From: Clostridia bacterium
Lineage (GTDB): Bacteria; Bacillota; Clostridia; Oscillospirales; Butyricicoccaceae
DNA length: 11,257 nt
NCBI GenBank assembly: GCA_017556565.1
Contig: JAFYMQ010000133.1
Location: 1 to 11,257 of the forward strand
Reading direction: 5' to 3'
Numbering within the stretch: the stretch's first letter is position 1; every line of letters begins with the position of its first letter. The position numbers and the translations under genes are program-made. The notes beneath the pieces were generated by a model. It was not told where the DNA came from and did no database searches. It was given only the letters and a program-made list of their open reading frames with translations. This document shows, one piece after another, positions 1 through 7,082 of the stretch.

Positions 1-1798
1 CGCTTTGGGTATACACCTGAGCGCTCAGCCCTTCTATCGGTGCGGGGGAGTATATGTCTGTTGCGTCTATCTTTTCGGCCGCGCCCGAGCTGCGGTAGCC
101 GGGGTCGGTCAGCACCAGCGCCTGCACGTGGACACCGTTGACCGTATCGTTTGCAAACATCTGTCCGCTGTATGAAACGGGCGCGTTGACGGCATAGGTT
201 TTGCGCCCGTCAAGCACCACCATAGCGGTGCTTCCGTCCTGCCCGTACAGATACATCGAGCGGACGGGCAGCAAGACCGATCCGCCCAGACACAAAGCGC
301 CCAGTATCAGGCAAAGCAAAGCGCAGGTTTTGCCTTTGATTTTGCCAAGATAGTATATGACCGCGCAGACAACAAAGCCGACGGATGCAACTATGAGAAA
401 AACGTTGTCCGACTTTGCCGTCAGCGCAAACCTGCTTCCCATCAGATCGATAATATAAATCAGGTATCTGAGGGGCAGCGCCATAACGTAGCCAAACACG
501 CCGCAGGCAGAGGGAAAGATCAGGCACAGAGGCAGCAGAATTATGCCCAGAAACATTGCCGCAGGCACCGCCCACACCGTCAGCAGGTTGGAGGCTATGG
601 ACACCAGCGACACCGATGAGAAAAATATCAGCTGCAGGGGCAAAGTAAACATGGTGGCGGCAACCGACACGGCAAATGCCGAGCACAGATTGGCAAGGGT
701 GTGCTGCATAAGACTGCGGGCAGGCAGCTTGGTCTGCAAAAAGTAGGACAGACGGATACCTGCCGTGATTATGCCCAGCGTGCTGCAAAAGGACAGCAAA
801 AACGAGGGCGAGAGCATAACGTATGGGTTAAAGGCTGCCAGCGCTGCCGCCGATACCGACAGCGCGGTCAAAGGATCGTACTCACTGCGCAGCAAAAAAG
901 CACCCGAACAAAGTGCGCCCATTATAACGGCGCGAAGCACCGACGGAGAAAATCCGGTCATAGCCGCAAACAGAGGCAAAAACAAAAGCGATGCCGCCAT
1001 GCCCGCTCTTTTGCCCAGCAGCAGAGCAAATATGGCGGTGATGACCGACACGTGCATACCCGACACGGCGGCAATATGCGCCAGTCCCGAGCGGCGCAGC
1101 GACAGCTCAAAGCCATCGTCAAGATACCCTCTCTCGCCCGTTAGCAGCGCACACAGCAGCGCGCCTTCGCGGGGCGGGAGTTGCTTCATGATCCTGTCGC
1201 CAAGATAATCGGAAAACCGCGCCACGGCACACAGAATATTATCGGCGCCCCGTCGGGTTTGGGATATCTCCCCGGTCTGGGTCAGGTTTACAAAAGAGCC
1301 GCCCGACATTCTCTGCCGGCTCTGTGTCACCTTTGACTGGCCGTACACGGTTATCTCATCGCCCGCTTCATAGTCTGCCGGCGAGCCGTCAGCCAGAAAC
1401 AGCCGCACCCTGACCCCTTTTACGTCGGCGGCGGGGGAGCTGCTGAGCAAGGTGGCGTCAATAACACCGCTGCCGTACTCGACCCGCTCACGCCCCTCGG
1501 CGCGCAAAACAAAAGTCCCCTCGCATCCGTCAAGTCTGTAGGCGGGAGCGAGGGTAAAAAATACGAATATAACAGCCGCTGCACCGCCCAGTATCAGACA
1601 GACGGGCAGGCACAGAGACTTTTTGAGCAGAGCGATCAGCAGGGCGGCTGTCGCTGCCCCGCCTGCGCAGATATAGGCAGAGGTAAAGCTGCTTATGCCG
1701 CAGCGGCAAAGCAGCAAAAATATCAGCAAAACGGCACTCGCACCGACCGCGCCGCGGGCAAGCACGCGGCCGCGGCGTGGGGTCAGTCTTGCTGCCAT
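1..1798 (-). CDS. comEC: ComEC/Rec2-type DNA uptake channel protein, 3' end cut by window edge
   Basis: ComEC forms the inner-membrane channel that carries single-stranded DNA into the cell during transformation. The frame stays open from ATG 1798 to the left edge, giving at least 599 residues. Hydrophobic segments come first, then a soluble DUF4131/OB-like stretch (about residues 75-175), then the multi-pass Competence domain (about 215-500). The signature HIAAVSGMHV lies at residues 241-250 and matches the family pattern HxxAVSGxHv. From residue 515 the usual metallo-beta-lactamase-like region begins but looks degenerate: YGQDG replaces the DVGQGD motif, NAP the second acidic motif, and LTDPGYRS (563-570) the expected LTHxDxDH. 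The channel part looks intact; the nuclease part is probably inactive. The start overlaps the end of the upstream regulator by 16 nt and is preceded by GAAAGG at 1810-1815, 11 nt away, so translational coupling is likely. The C-terminus is not seen. Confidence 0.9.
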   Translation of the reverse strand, partial: MAARLTPRRGRVLARGAVGASAVLLIFLLLCRCGISSFTSAYICAGGAATAALLIALLKKSLCLPVCLILGGAAAVIFVFFTLAPAYRLDGCEGTFVLRAEGRERVEYGSGVIDATLLSSSPAADVKGVRVRLFLADGSPADYEAGDEITVYGQSKVTQSRQRMSGGSFVNLTQTGEISQTRRGADNILCAVARFSDYLGDRIMKQLPPREGALLCALLTGERGYLDDGFELSLRRSGLAHIAAVSGMHVSVITAIFALLLGKRAGMAASLLFLPLFAAMTGFSPSVLRAVIMGALCSGAFLLRSEYDPLTALSVSAAALAAFNPYVMLSPSFLLSFCSTLGIITAGIRLSYFLQTKLPARSLMQHTLANLCSAFAVSVAATMFTLPLQLIFFSSVSLVSIASNLLTVWAVPAAMFLGIILLPLCLIFPSACGVFGYVMALPLRYLIYIIDLMGSRFALTAKSDNVFLIVASVGFVVCAVIYYLGKIKGKTCALLCLILGALCLGGSVLLPVRSMYLYGQDGSTAMVVLDGRKTYAVNAPVSYSGQMFANDTVNGVHVQALVLTDPGYRSSGAAEKIDATDIYSPAPIEGLSAQVYTQS

Positions 1799-3174
1799 GC
1801 CGATTTGAGCCTTTCTGCAGCTTCTTTCAGAGTGTCAAGACCGACACCCGCAAATCCGATTATGACCGTGCCCTCGGGACATCCTTCGCCGCGGTAGCAG
1901 CGGCTCAGTCCGGTGATGCCGATGCCTGCACTTTCGGCGCGGGCGCAAAGCTCACTTTCGCTGAGACGGTCGCTTCTCGCAATAAAATGCAGTCCCGCCT
2001 CGTCGCCCTGCACCTGCAAACCTTCAATTTCGCCCAGCATGGAGCGCAGCAGCGACTGTTTCTGTCTGTACAGATTACCTGCGCGGCGCAGATGGCGGGA
2101 GTAGAGCCCGTCGCCTATAAATCTGCGCAGGGTATGCTGCTCAAACCGCGAGACCGTGCTGGACATATATCGGGACGCCTGATGATAGGCGCTGAGCAGA
2201 CTTTCGGGCAGCACCATATAAGCGATACGTATAGACGGCGCCAGCGAGCGGGAAAATGTACCTATATAAATAACCTTGCCCTGCTCGTCCATGCCCTGCA
2301 TGGCGCGTACCGGGCGGTAAGCATAGCGAAACTCGCTGTCATAATCGTCCTCGATTATGTAGCGGCAGGGGTCTTCGGCTGCCCATTTGAGCAGCTCCAT
2401 TCTGCGTGAAACGGGCATGGTAATGCCCAGCGGGAACTGATGTGACGGGGTAACGTAAGCCACCTGCGCCCCGCTTTGGCGCAGCGAGTCAAGACTCATT
2501 CCACGGGCATCAAGGCTGACGGGCACGGTTTTGCGCCCCGCGCTTTCGATGACCGCATAGGTTGCCTGATAGCCGGGATTCTCTATGCCGAACACGGTGT
2601 CTCCCGGCAGCAGCCGCAGGATAACGTCAACAAGATAGTCCATACCCGCGCCCACCACTATCTGCTCGGGGGAGCAGACAACGCCGCGGTAATTGTGCAA
2701 GAATGCGCTTATCTCCTGCCGCAGTTCAATATCGCCCTGAGGCGCGCCCCGCTGCAGCAGCTGAGGATTGTTGTAGACCACGTCTTTGGTTATCTTTGCC
2801 CAGGATGAATAGGGGAACACCGACGTGTCCGCACCGTTTGTGCTGAGCCTGCACAAAAGCTGTCGAGCAGACGGCGCGGCAGGCTGAGTATGGGAGACTT
2901 GTATAGCGGTATCGGGCTCGCGCCTGACGCCTGATTTTGTATCGTGGGTGGGCAGCTGGGGCAGCGCGCAGGCAAAATATCCACGCTTGGGCAGCGAGTA
3001 GATGTAGCCCTCTGCCATCAGTATGCCGTAAGCTGTCTCGGCAGTGCTCTGGCTTACGCCCCACAGCGAGCAAAGCTCACGTTTGGAGGGCAGACGGGTA
3101 TCGGGAGAAATCTGCCCCGAAAGAATGTCAGCGCAAATGCTGTCGTATATTTTCATATAAAGGGGCTTGGACAC
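1783..3174 (-). CDS. MocR-family regulator: GntR winged helix fused to an aminotransferase-like domain
   Basis: At 463 aa this has the standard MocR length. Residues 1-70 form the GntR winged helix (DTRLPSKREL at 25-34, GVSQSTAETAYGIL at 39-52, LPKRGYF at 61-67). A linker runs to about residue 105, followed by a fold-type I aminotransferase-like domain with IENPGYQ (197-203) and EDDYDSEFRY (275-284). MocR proteins such as GabR and PdxR bind PLP as effector through an internal aldimine with a lysine in the motif GTFSKSL. Here the motif reads GTFSRSL, with Arg309 (codon 2248-2250). The spacing of 33 residues from Asp276 matches GabR Asp279 to Lys312 as I recall them. PLP may not be bound covalently, so sensing may differ. 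The GTG at 3174 is chosen as start because GGGAGGT lies 6 nt upstream; the ATG at residue 7 has no such site. The gene overlaps comEC. The target is unknown, since no vitamin B6 or GABA gene is in view. Confidence 0.92.
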   Translation of the reverse strand: MSKPLYMKIYDSICADILSGQISPDTRLPSKRELCSLWGVSQSTAETAYGILMAEGYIYSLPKRGYFACALPQLPTHDTKSGVRREPDTAIQVSHTQPAAPSARQLLCRLSTNGADTSVFPYSSWAKITKDVVYNNPQLLQRGAPQGDIELRQEISAFLHNYRGVVCSPEQIVVGAGMDYLVDVILRLLPGDTVFGIENPGYQATYAVIESAGRKTVPVSLDARGMSLDSLRQSGAQVAYVTPSHQFPLGITMPVSRRMELLKWAAEDPCRYIIEDDYDSEFRYAYRPVRAMQGMDEQGKVIYIGTFSRSLAPSIRIAYMVLPESLLSAYHQASRYMSSTVSRFEQHTLRRFIGDGLYSRHLRRAGNLYRQKQSLLRSMLGEIEGLQVQGDEAGLHFIARSDRLSESELCARAESAGIGITGLSRCYRGEGCPEGTVIIGFAGVGLDTLKEAAERLKSAWQQD

Positions 3175-3180
3175 AGTAAC

Positions 3181-3187
3181 ACCTCCC
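3181..3187 (-). promoter_or_regulatory. Ribosome binding site fixing the GTG start of the MocR regulator
   Basis: On the minus strand GGGAGGT lies 6 nt before GTG 3174. It supports GTG as the real start over the in-frame ATG six codons further in. Confidence 0.8.
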
Positions 3188-3212
3188 GAAAACAGAAAGA
3201 TAATATAGCAAA

Positions 3213-3241
3213 ATTATACCGCGACAAGCCTTTTTTTACAA
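3213..3241 (-). promoter_or_regulatory. Predicted vegetative promoter for the MocR-comEC unit
   Basis: On the minus strand a perfect -10 TATAAT (3213-3218) lies 17 nt downstream of TTGTAA (3236-3241, four of six consensus positions). The predicted transcript would start near 3206 and run through the regulator into comEC. MocR proteins often regulate their own promoter, but no clear operator repeat was found here. Confidence 0.65.
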
Positions 3242-3253
3242 TAGCAGAGCTGC

Positions 3254-3287
3254 AAAAAAGCCGCATCGGACAGGATGCGGCTTTTTT
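3254..3287 (-). terminator. Rho-independent terminator after the SleB-like gene
   Basis: A perfect 14-bp stem pairs 3254-3267 with 3274-3287 around the 6-nt loop GGACAG. The stem is GC-rich inside (GCCGCATC) and flanked by A6 and T6, so it can work on either strand. It begins 8 nt after the stop of the SleB-like gene and separates it from the MocR promoter. Confidence 0.93.
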
Positions 3288-3294
3288 ATGCTTT

Positions 3295-4146
3295 TTACTT
3301 GTCGCCGTAGAAGCGGTGTGTGCCGATGGTGACCAGCAGGTCCTTGTTGAGCATTGCCCAGCAGGTAACTACCTTGTCACTGGCAAAATAGGTTGCGCCG
3401 CAGCTGTAGTCTGCGCCTTCCAGACACAGCTTGGCAGCGATGACCGAGATCTCGCGGGGCTTGGCATATACCGTACCGGTTGCGGTGGGGGTAAACTGCA
3501 CGCCGTTGACCTGATCAAAGATAACTCCGTACACGGTCTCGGGGAACTCCTCGTCAGCCACGCGGTTGAACACCACGTTGCCCACGGCTATCTGACCGAT
3601 AAGAGGCTCGCCTCTTGCTTCGGCGCTGATGATGCGGGACAGCCAGTAGAGGGTATCGTAGTCATAGTAATCGTCGCCGCTTGTGAGCAGGCCGCCGCCG
3701 CTGAGATTGACCCGCATAAGCTGACCGTCCCACTCAACACCCATATCAAATACGGTGGCAAGTGCACGGATGGGGATCATGATGCGGTCATTGATTATTC
3801 TGGCGGGGGTGGGCAGATAGAGAGCTCTGCCGTTTGCGGTCATGTAGATCTGACCGGGTGTGCATACTGCGCTCAGCTCGTCGCCGCGCGTCACGGTAGC
3901 GTAGCCGTCGTGCCACAGTACCTCACAGCCCATCATGGTGCCAAACTCATAGAGAGAGACAAAAGTAACGCCGTTTTGGAGCAAGGGTCTGATAGTAAAC
4001 TCCATAGGCTTGCCGTTGAGCCATACCGAGACCTGAGGGGCCTCTTCAGCGCTCGCGGCGGTGTCGAGGGCAAGCGCATTCTGTGAGATGCAGAGAAGAA
4101 TAACTCCGCACAAAAGCAGGCTTGCCAGCCGTTTTGCGATAGACAA
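3295..4146 (-). CDS. Secreted SleB/CwlJ-type cell-wall hydrolase with copper-amine-oxidase-N stalk domain
   Basis: This 283-aa protein is predicted to be exported and to cleave peptidoglycan. SleB-family enzymes are lytic transglycosylases best known for digesting spore cortex at germination, though related proteins also act in vegetative walls. Residues 1-26 form a signal peptide ending ALA before LDTA. Residues about 38-150 resemble the copper amine oxidase N-terminal stalk domain (VWLNGKPMEF, then RIMIPIRALATVFD). The hydrolase domain spans about 165-283 with LSRIISAEARGEP, where Glu176 is the expected catalytic acid, then GQIAVGNVVFNRV and a terminal THRFY. The start is taken as TTG 4146, because AGGAG at 4156-4160 precedes it and the signal peptide begins there. 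The frame extends upstream to an ATG at 4266, but that stretch reads as promoter DNA. The gene is transcribed alone and ends at a terminator. Whether its role is in spores or growing cells is not decided by the sequence. Confidence 0.92.
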   Translation of the reverse strand: MSIAKRLASLLLCGVILLCISQNALALDTAASAEEAPQVSVWLNGKPMEFTIRPLLQNGVTFVSLYEFGTMMGCEVLWHDGYATVTRGDELSAVCTPGQIYMTANGRALYLPTPARIINDRIMIPIRALATVFDMGVEWDGQLMRVNLSGGGLLTSGDDYYDYDTLYWLSRIISAEARGEPLIGQIAVGNVVFNRVADEEFPETVYGVIFDQVNGVQFTPTATGTVYAKPREISVIAAKLCLEGADYSCGATYFASDKVVTCWAMLNKDLLVTIGTHRFYGDK

Positions 4147-4155
4147 AAAAATCCA

Positions 4156-4160
4156 CTCCT
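4156..4160 (-). promoter_or_regulatory. Ribosome binding site supporting the TTG start of the SleB-like gene
   Basis: AGGAG on the minus strand lies 9 nt before TTG 4146. No comparable site precedes the in-frame ATG at 4266, which also lies upstream of the predicted promoter. Confidence 0.7.
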
Positions 4161-4169
4161 GAAAAATAT

Positions 4170-4186
4170 TGTAACTATATTGTAAC
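4170..4186 (+). promoter_or_regulatory. WalR-type operator, TGTAAC-N5-TGTAAC
   Basis: Two TGTAAC hexamers (4170-4175 and 4181-4186) are separated by exactly 5 nt. This matches the known WalR (YycF) consensus TGTWAH-N5-TGTWAH of Firmicutes, which controls peptidoglycan hydrolase genes. It reads on the strand opposite to the hydrolase gene and sits about 7-24 nt downstream of that gene's predicted transcription start. That position fits repression better than activation. A lone half-site TGTAAC occurs on the minus strand near 4270. The sequence match is exact; the regulatory role is inferred. Confidence 0.6.
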
Positions 4187-4199
4187 CTTTTACCCCAAT

Positions 4200-4227
4200 A
4201 TGATACCATAATTCTTTCAAAAGTCAA
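4200..4227 (-). promoter_or_regulatory. Predicted vegetative promoter for the SleB-like hydrolase
   Basis: On the minus strand TTGACT (4222-4227) and TATCAT (4200-4205) are 16 nt apart; each differs from consensus at one position. Transcription would start near 4193, leaving a leader of about 47 nt before TTG 4146 that contains the WalR-type box. A sigma-A-like promoter argues that the gene is expressed in vegetative cells. Confidence 0.7.
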
Positions 4228-4356
4228 CACCGCAAAAGTGACAAAATTGCAAATTATCCGTGGCAAAATGTTACAAAACCGACAAAAACCGCCTGTTTTC
4301 GCGCATAATAATGCCGAAAACCCCGCACATTCAACACGGGTCTGCCTTGCCGAGTC

Positions 4357-4375
4357 TTTAACCTAACAAGTTAAA
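4357..4375. repeat. Inverted repeat TTTAAC-N7-GTTAAA upstream of the Ca2+-ATPase
   Basis: Two 6-nt arms (4357-4362 and 4370-4375) form a perfect dyad with a 7-nt centre, 54 nt before the ATPase start. TTGCCG at 4347-4352 followed by TTAAAA at 4371-4376 could form a weak promoter with 18-nt spacing that the dyad would overlap, as an operator might. Short AT-rich dyads also arise by chance. Confidence 0.35.
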
Positions 4376-4429
4376 ATGCCTATTCATAATCGGCGGACAA
4401 GACGCATATTATGCTCAAGAGGTGACTGT

Positions 4430-7045
4430 ATGAGCAATAACAAAACAGATTTTGCGGTGGGGTTGAGCGACAGGGACGTTGAGCGCTCCCGCAAAGAACA
4501 CGGCGCAAACATAATCAGCAAAACCCGCCGCAGAGGGTTTATCAGTCAGTTTTTGTCGGCGTTTTCCGATCCGATCATCAAGATCCTCTGTGCCGCGCTG
4601 GCGATCAATATACTGTTTTCACTGCGGTCGCAGGGGTGGTTTGAGACGGTGGGTATCGCGCTGTCCATTTTTATGGCGTCTCTGGTGTCCACACTCAGCG
4701 AGTACGGCAGCGAAAGCGCCTTCATCCGCCTGCAGGAGGAGGCGGGCAGAACCTCCGCACGGCTGATGCGCCGTGGCAGGCTGCAGCAGCTGCCCGCAGA
4801 CGATATAGTGGTGGGGGATATTGTATGGCTTCAGGCGGGGGAGCGCATCCCTGCCGACGGAGTGCTGGTGCAGGGTGAGCTGAGCGTTGATCAGTCGCCC
4901 ATCAACGGCGAAAGCCGCGAGCACAAAAAACTCCCCGGCGGCGCTGAAGGTGACCGCAGCACAATGGGGCAGAGCACCCTGTTTCGGGGCACGGTGGTGC
5001 AGTCGGGCGAGGGGGTTATGCAGGTGCAGGCGGTGGGAGACGGTACGGTGTTCGGTCAGCTTGCGGCATCTCTGCAGGAAATGCCTCGGGAAAGCCCCCT
5101 CAAAGCCCGCCTCGGCAAGCTTGCCAAAACCCTCAGCTATATAGGATATGCCGCGGCGGCGCTGGTTGCCCTTGCCGATCTGTTCATCCGCATCTACGGT
5201 GTGTCGGGCGGTGATATGCAGCTGGCGATTGCCGAGCTGAGCAATTTTCCCCATATGGTGCAGCATCTGCTTCATGCTTTGACGCTGGCGATCAGCATCG
5301 TTATCATGGCTGTGCCCGAGGGTCTGCCCATGATGATCACCGTGGTGTTGAGCAAAAATATGTTCAAAATGCTTTCTGACAAGGTCATGGTACGCAAGCT
5401 TGCGGGCATCGAAACGGCAGGCAGCATGAATATTCTGTTCACCGACAAAACCGGCACCCTCACCCGAGGCAGACCCGAGGTTGAAAATCTCATCTGGCAC
5501 AGCGGCGAGGGTATGGGGGAGAGTATTCCACCCTCTCTGCGTGAGATTCTGTATATATCGGGGTTTGTCAACACTTCGTCATCATGGGTCAAAAACTCCC
5601 CGACGGGCGGCAACGCCACCGACAGAGTGCTGATGAAGCTGGCGCGGCAGATGTCGCAGAGCGGTGCGCTGCCTCAGCGGCTTGAGTATATGCCCTTTGA
5701 CTCGGAGCGCAAGTTTTCGGCAGCAAAAACCTCAGAGCGTGTGTATATCAAGGGCGCGCCCGAAAAACTGCTGCCCAAATGCACCCATTACCGCGCCATC
5801 GGCGGGGAGATGCTCCCCATGTCCGCGCCCGACAGTCTGCTGCGGCGGGTAGAGAGCGAGGGTGCGCGGGGCAAACGTGTGCTTTGCGTATGTACCTCGC
5901 CTAATATGCCCGCAGACGGTGTACCCGACAGACTGTGCTTTGAGTGTCTGGCGGTAGTCTCCGACCCCCTGCGCAAACAAGCCGCCCACTCGGTGGCCGC
6001 TTTGCAGAATGCAGGGGTGCAGGTGGTCATGGTCACCGGCGACAGCAAAGCCACCGCGGTCAACATAGCCAAAAGCTGCGGCATCCTGCACTCAAGCAGT
6101 CAGACCGTGCTGACCGGTGAGCAGCTGCAAAAGCTGACCGACAGCCAGCTGACAAAGCTGCTGCCAAGCCTTGCCGTAGTGTCGCGGGCGCTGCCCGGGG
6201 ACAAAAGCCGTCTGTGCCGCCTTTCCCAGAGCGCGGGGTACGTGTGCGGCATGACCGGTGACGGCATCAACGATGCCCCCGCCCTGCGTATAGCCGACGT
6301 GGGCTTTGCCATGGGCAGCGGCACCGAGGTAGCCAAAGAAGCCGGCGATATAATCATCACCGACGACAATATCTCATCCATCTGCCGCGCCGTGCTTTAC
6401 GGCCGCACCATACTCAGGAGCATACAGAGGTTTATCGTTTTTCAGCTGACCGTCAATCTGTGTGCCGTGGGCATATCGGTGATAGGGCCTTTTATCGGCA
6501 TCGAGACCCCCGTAACGGTAGCCCAGATACTGTGGATCAATATGATAATGGACACTCTGGGCGGTCTGGCATTTGCCGGCGAGCCGCCTCTGAGCGAATA
6601 TATGCTCACCGCCCCCGACTCTCGCACAAGTCCTCTGCTGACGGGCGGCATGAAAGAGCAGATAGCCTTCATCACCCTGTACACGGTGGCGCTGTACGTG
6701 TTCTTTTTGTGTTCGGAGTTTATCGCCTATACCTTCCATGGCGAAAGCCTGCTGACCGGATTTTTTGCCCTGTTTATCTTCTGCGGAATAGCCTCTGCCA
6801 TCTGTGCCCGCACGGTCAGAGCCAATATATTCTATTCGCTGAGCCGCAACCGCTCATTTATCGCAATAATGGCATCGGTGACCGCGGTGCAGCTGGTGCT
6901 TATATACTTTGGCGGCAGAATGTTCCGCACCTCGGGTCTGTCTCTCGGTCAGCTGGCGCTGGTCACTCTGCTGTCGCTGACCGTTATCCCCGCAGACTCC
7001 ATGCGCAAACTATTGCGTAATCGGAAAAAAGATGGTAAAATCTAA
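4430..7045 (+). CDS. P-type Ca2+-transporting ATPase of PMCA (P2B) type
   Basis: At 871 aa this should be a complete membrane pump that uses ATP to export Ca2+. M1-M2 precede an actuator domain carrying NGES (159-162), where most relatives have TGES. M4 holds AVPEGLP with Glu297. Phosphorylation is at Asp339 in DKTGT. The nucleotide domain includes KGAPE (441-445), the hinge has TGD (537-539) and TGDGINDAP (609-617), and six further membrane helices follow. M5 (QLTVNLCAV) and M6 (LWINMIMDTLGGLAFAGEPP, with Asn704 and Asp708) resemble plasma-membrane Ca2+-ATPases. Glu297, Asn704 and Asp708 are the ligands of the single Ca2+ site of that group. The start is ATG 4430 because AGAGGTGA precedes it closely; an in-frame ATG at 4376 has no such site. 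A PhzF-like gene follows 37 nt later, so the two are probably cotranscribed. Ca2+ is the best substrate call, but Mn2+ or another cation cannot be excluded. Confidence 0.93.
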   Translation: MSNNKTDFAVGLSDRDVERSRKEHGANIISKTRRRGFISQFLSAFSDPIIKILCAALAINILFSLRSQGWFETVGIALSIFMASLVSTLSEYGSESAFIRLQEEAGRTSARLMRRGRLQQLPADDIVVGDIVWLQAGERIPADGVLVQGELSVDQSPINGESREHKKLPGGAEGDRSTMGQSTLFRGTVVQSGEGVMQVQAVGDGTVFGQLAASLQEMPRESPLKARLGKLAKTLSYIGYAAAALVALADLFIRIYGVSGGDMQLAIAELSNFPHMVQHLLHALTLAISIVIMAVPEGLPMMITVVLSKNMFKMLSDKVMVRKLAGIETAGSMNILFTDKTGTLTRGRPEVENLIWHSGEGMGESIPPSLREILYISGFVNTSSSWVKNSPTGGNATDRVLMKLARQMSQSGALPQRLEYMPFDSERKFSAAKTSERVYIKGAPEKLLPKCTHYRAIGGEMLPMSAPDSLLRRVESEGARGKRVLCVCTSPNMPADGVPDRLCFECLAVVSDPLRKQAAHSVAALQNAGVQVVMVTGDSKATAVNIAKSCGILHSSSQTVLTGEQLQKLTDSQLTKLLPSLAVVSRALPGDKSRLCRLSQSAGYVCGMTGDGINDAPALRIADVGFAMGSGTEVAKEAGDIIITDDNISSICRAVLYGRTILRSIQRFIVFQLTVNLCAVGISVIGPFIGIETPVTVAQILWINMIMDTLGGLAFAGEPPLSEYMLTAPDSRTSPLLTGGMKEQIAFITLYTVALYVFFLCSEFIAYTFHGESLLTGFFALFIFCGIASAICARTVRANIFYSLSRNRSFIAIMASVTAVQLVLIYFGGRMFRTSGLSLGQLALVTLLSLTVIPADSMRKLLRNRKKDGKI

Positions 7046-7082
7046 AAAAAGATTTACATCAATCAAAAATGGGGGAAATATA

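Noticed and set aside
210..788. A 192-codon minus-strand open frame within comEC
   Set aside because: It is out of phase with the ComEC frame, which carries the transmembrane pattern and family signature through the same bases.
1777..2409. A 210-codon plus-strand open frame opposite the MocR gene
   Set aside because: It is antisense to the aminotransferase-like domain and has no recognisable protein features or initiation signals.
2944..4086. A 380-codon plus-strand open frame opposite the MocR and SleB-like genes
   Set aside because: It spans two well-supported minus-strand genes and the terminator between them, has no ribosome binding site, and its translation resembles no family. It is a by-product of GC-rich codons on the other strand.
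4147..4266. An N-terminal extension of the SleB-like protein to ATG 4266
   Set aside because: It would place 40 unrelated residues before a clean signal peptide and would cover the promoter and WalR-type box. TTG 4146 has a good ribosome binding site.
4619..5500. A 293-codon minus-strand open frame inside the Ca2+-ATPase gene
   Set aside because: The plus strand encodes all conserved P-type ATPase motifs across this region. The His- and Gln-rich antisense product is typical of a shadow frame.
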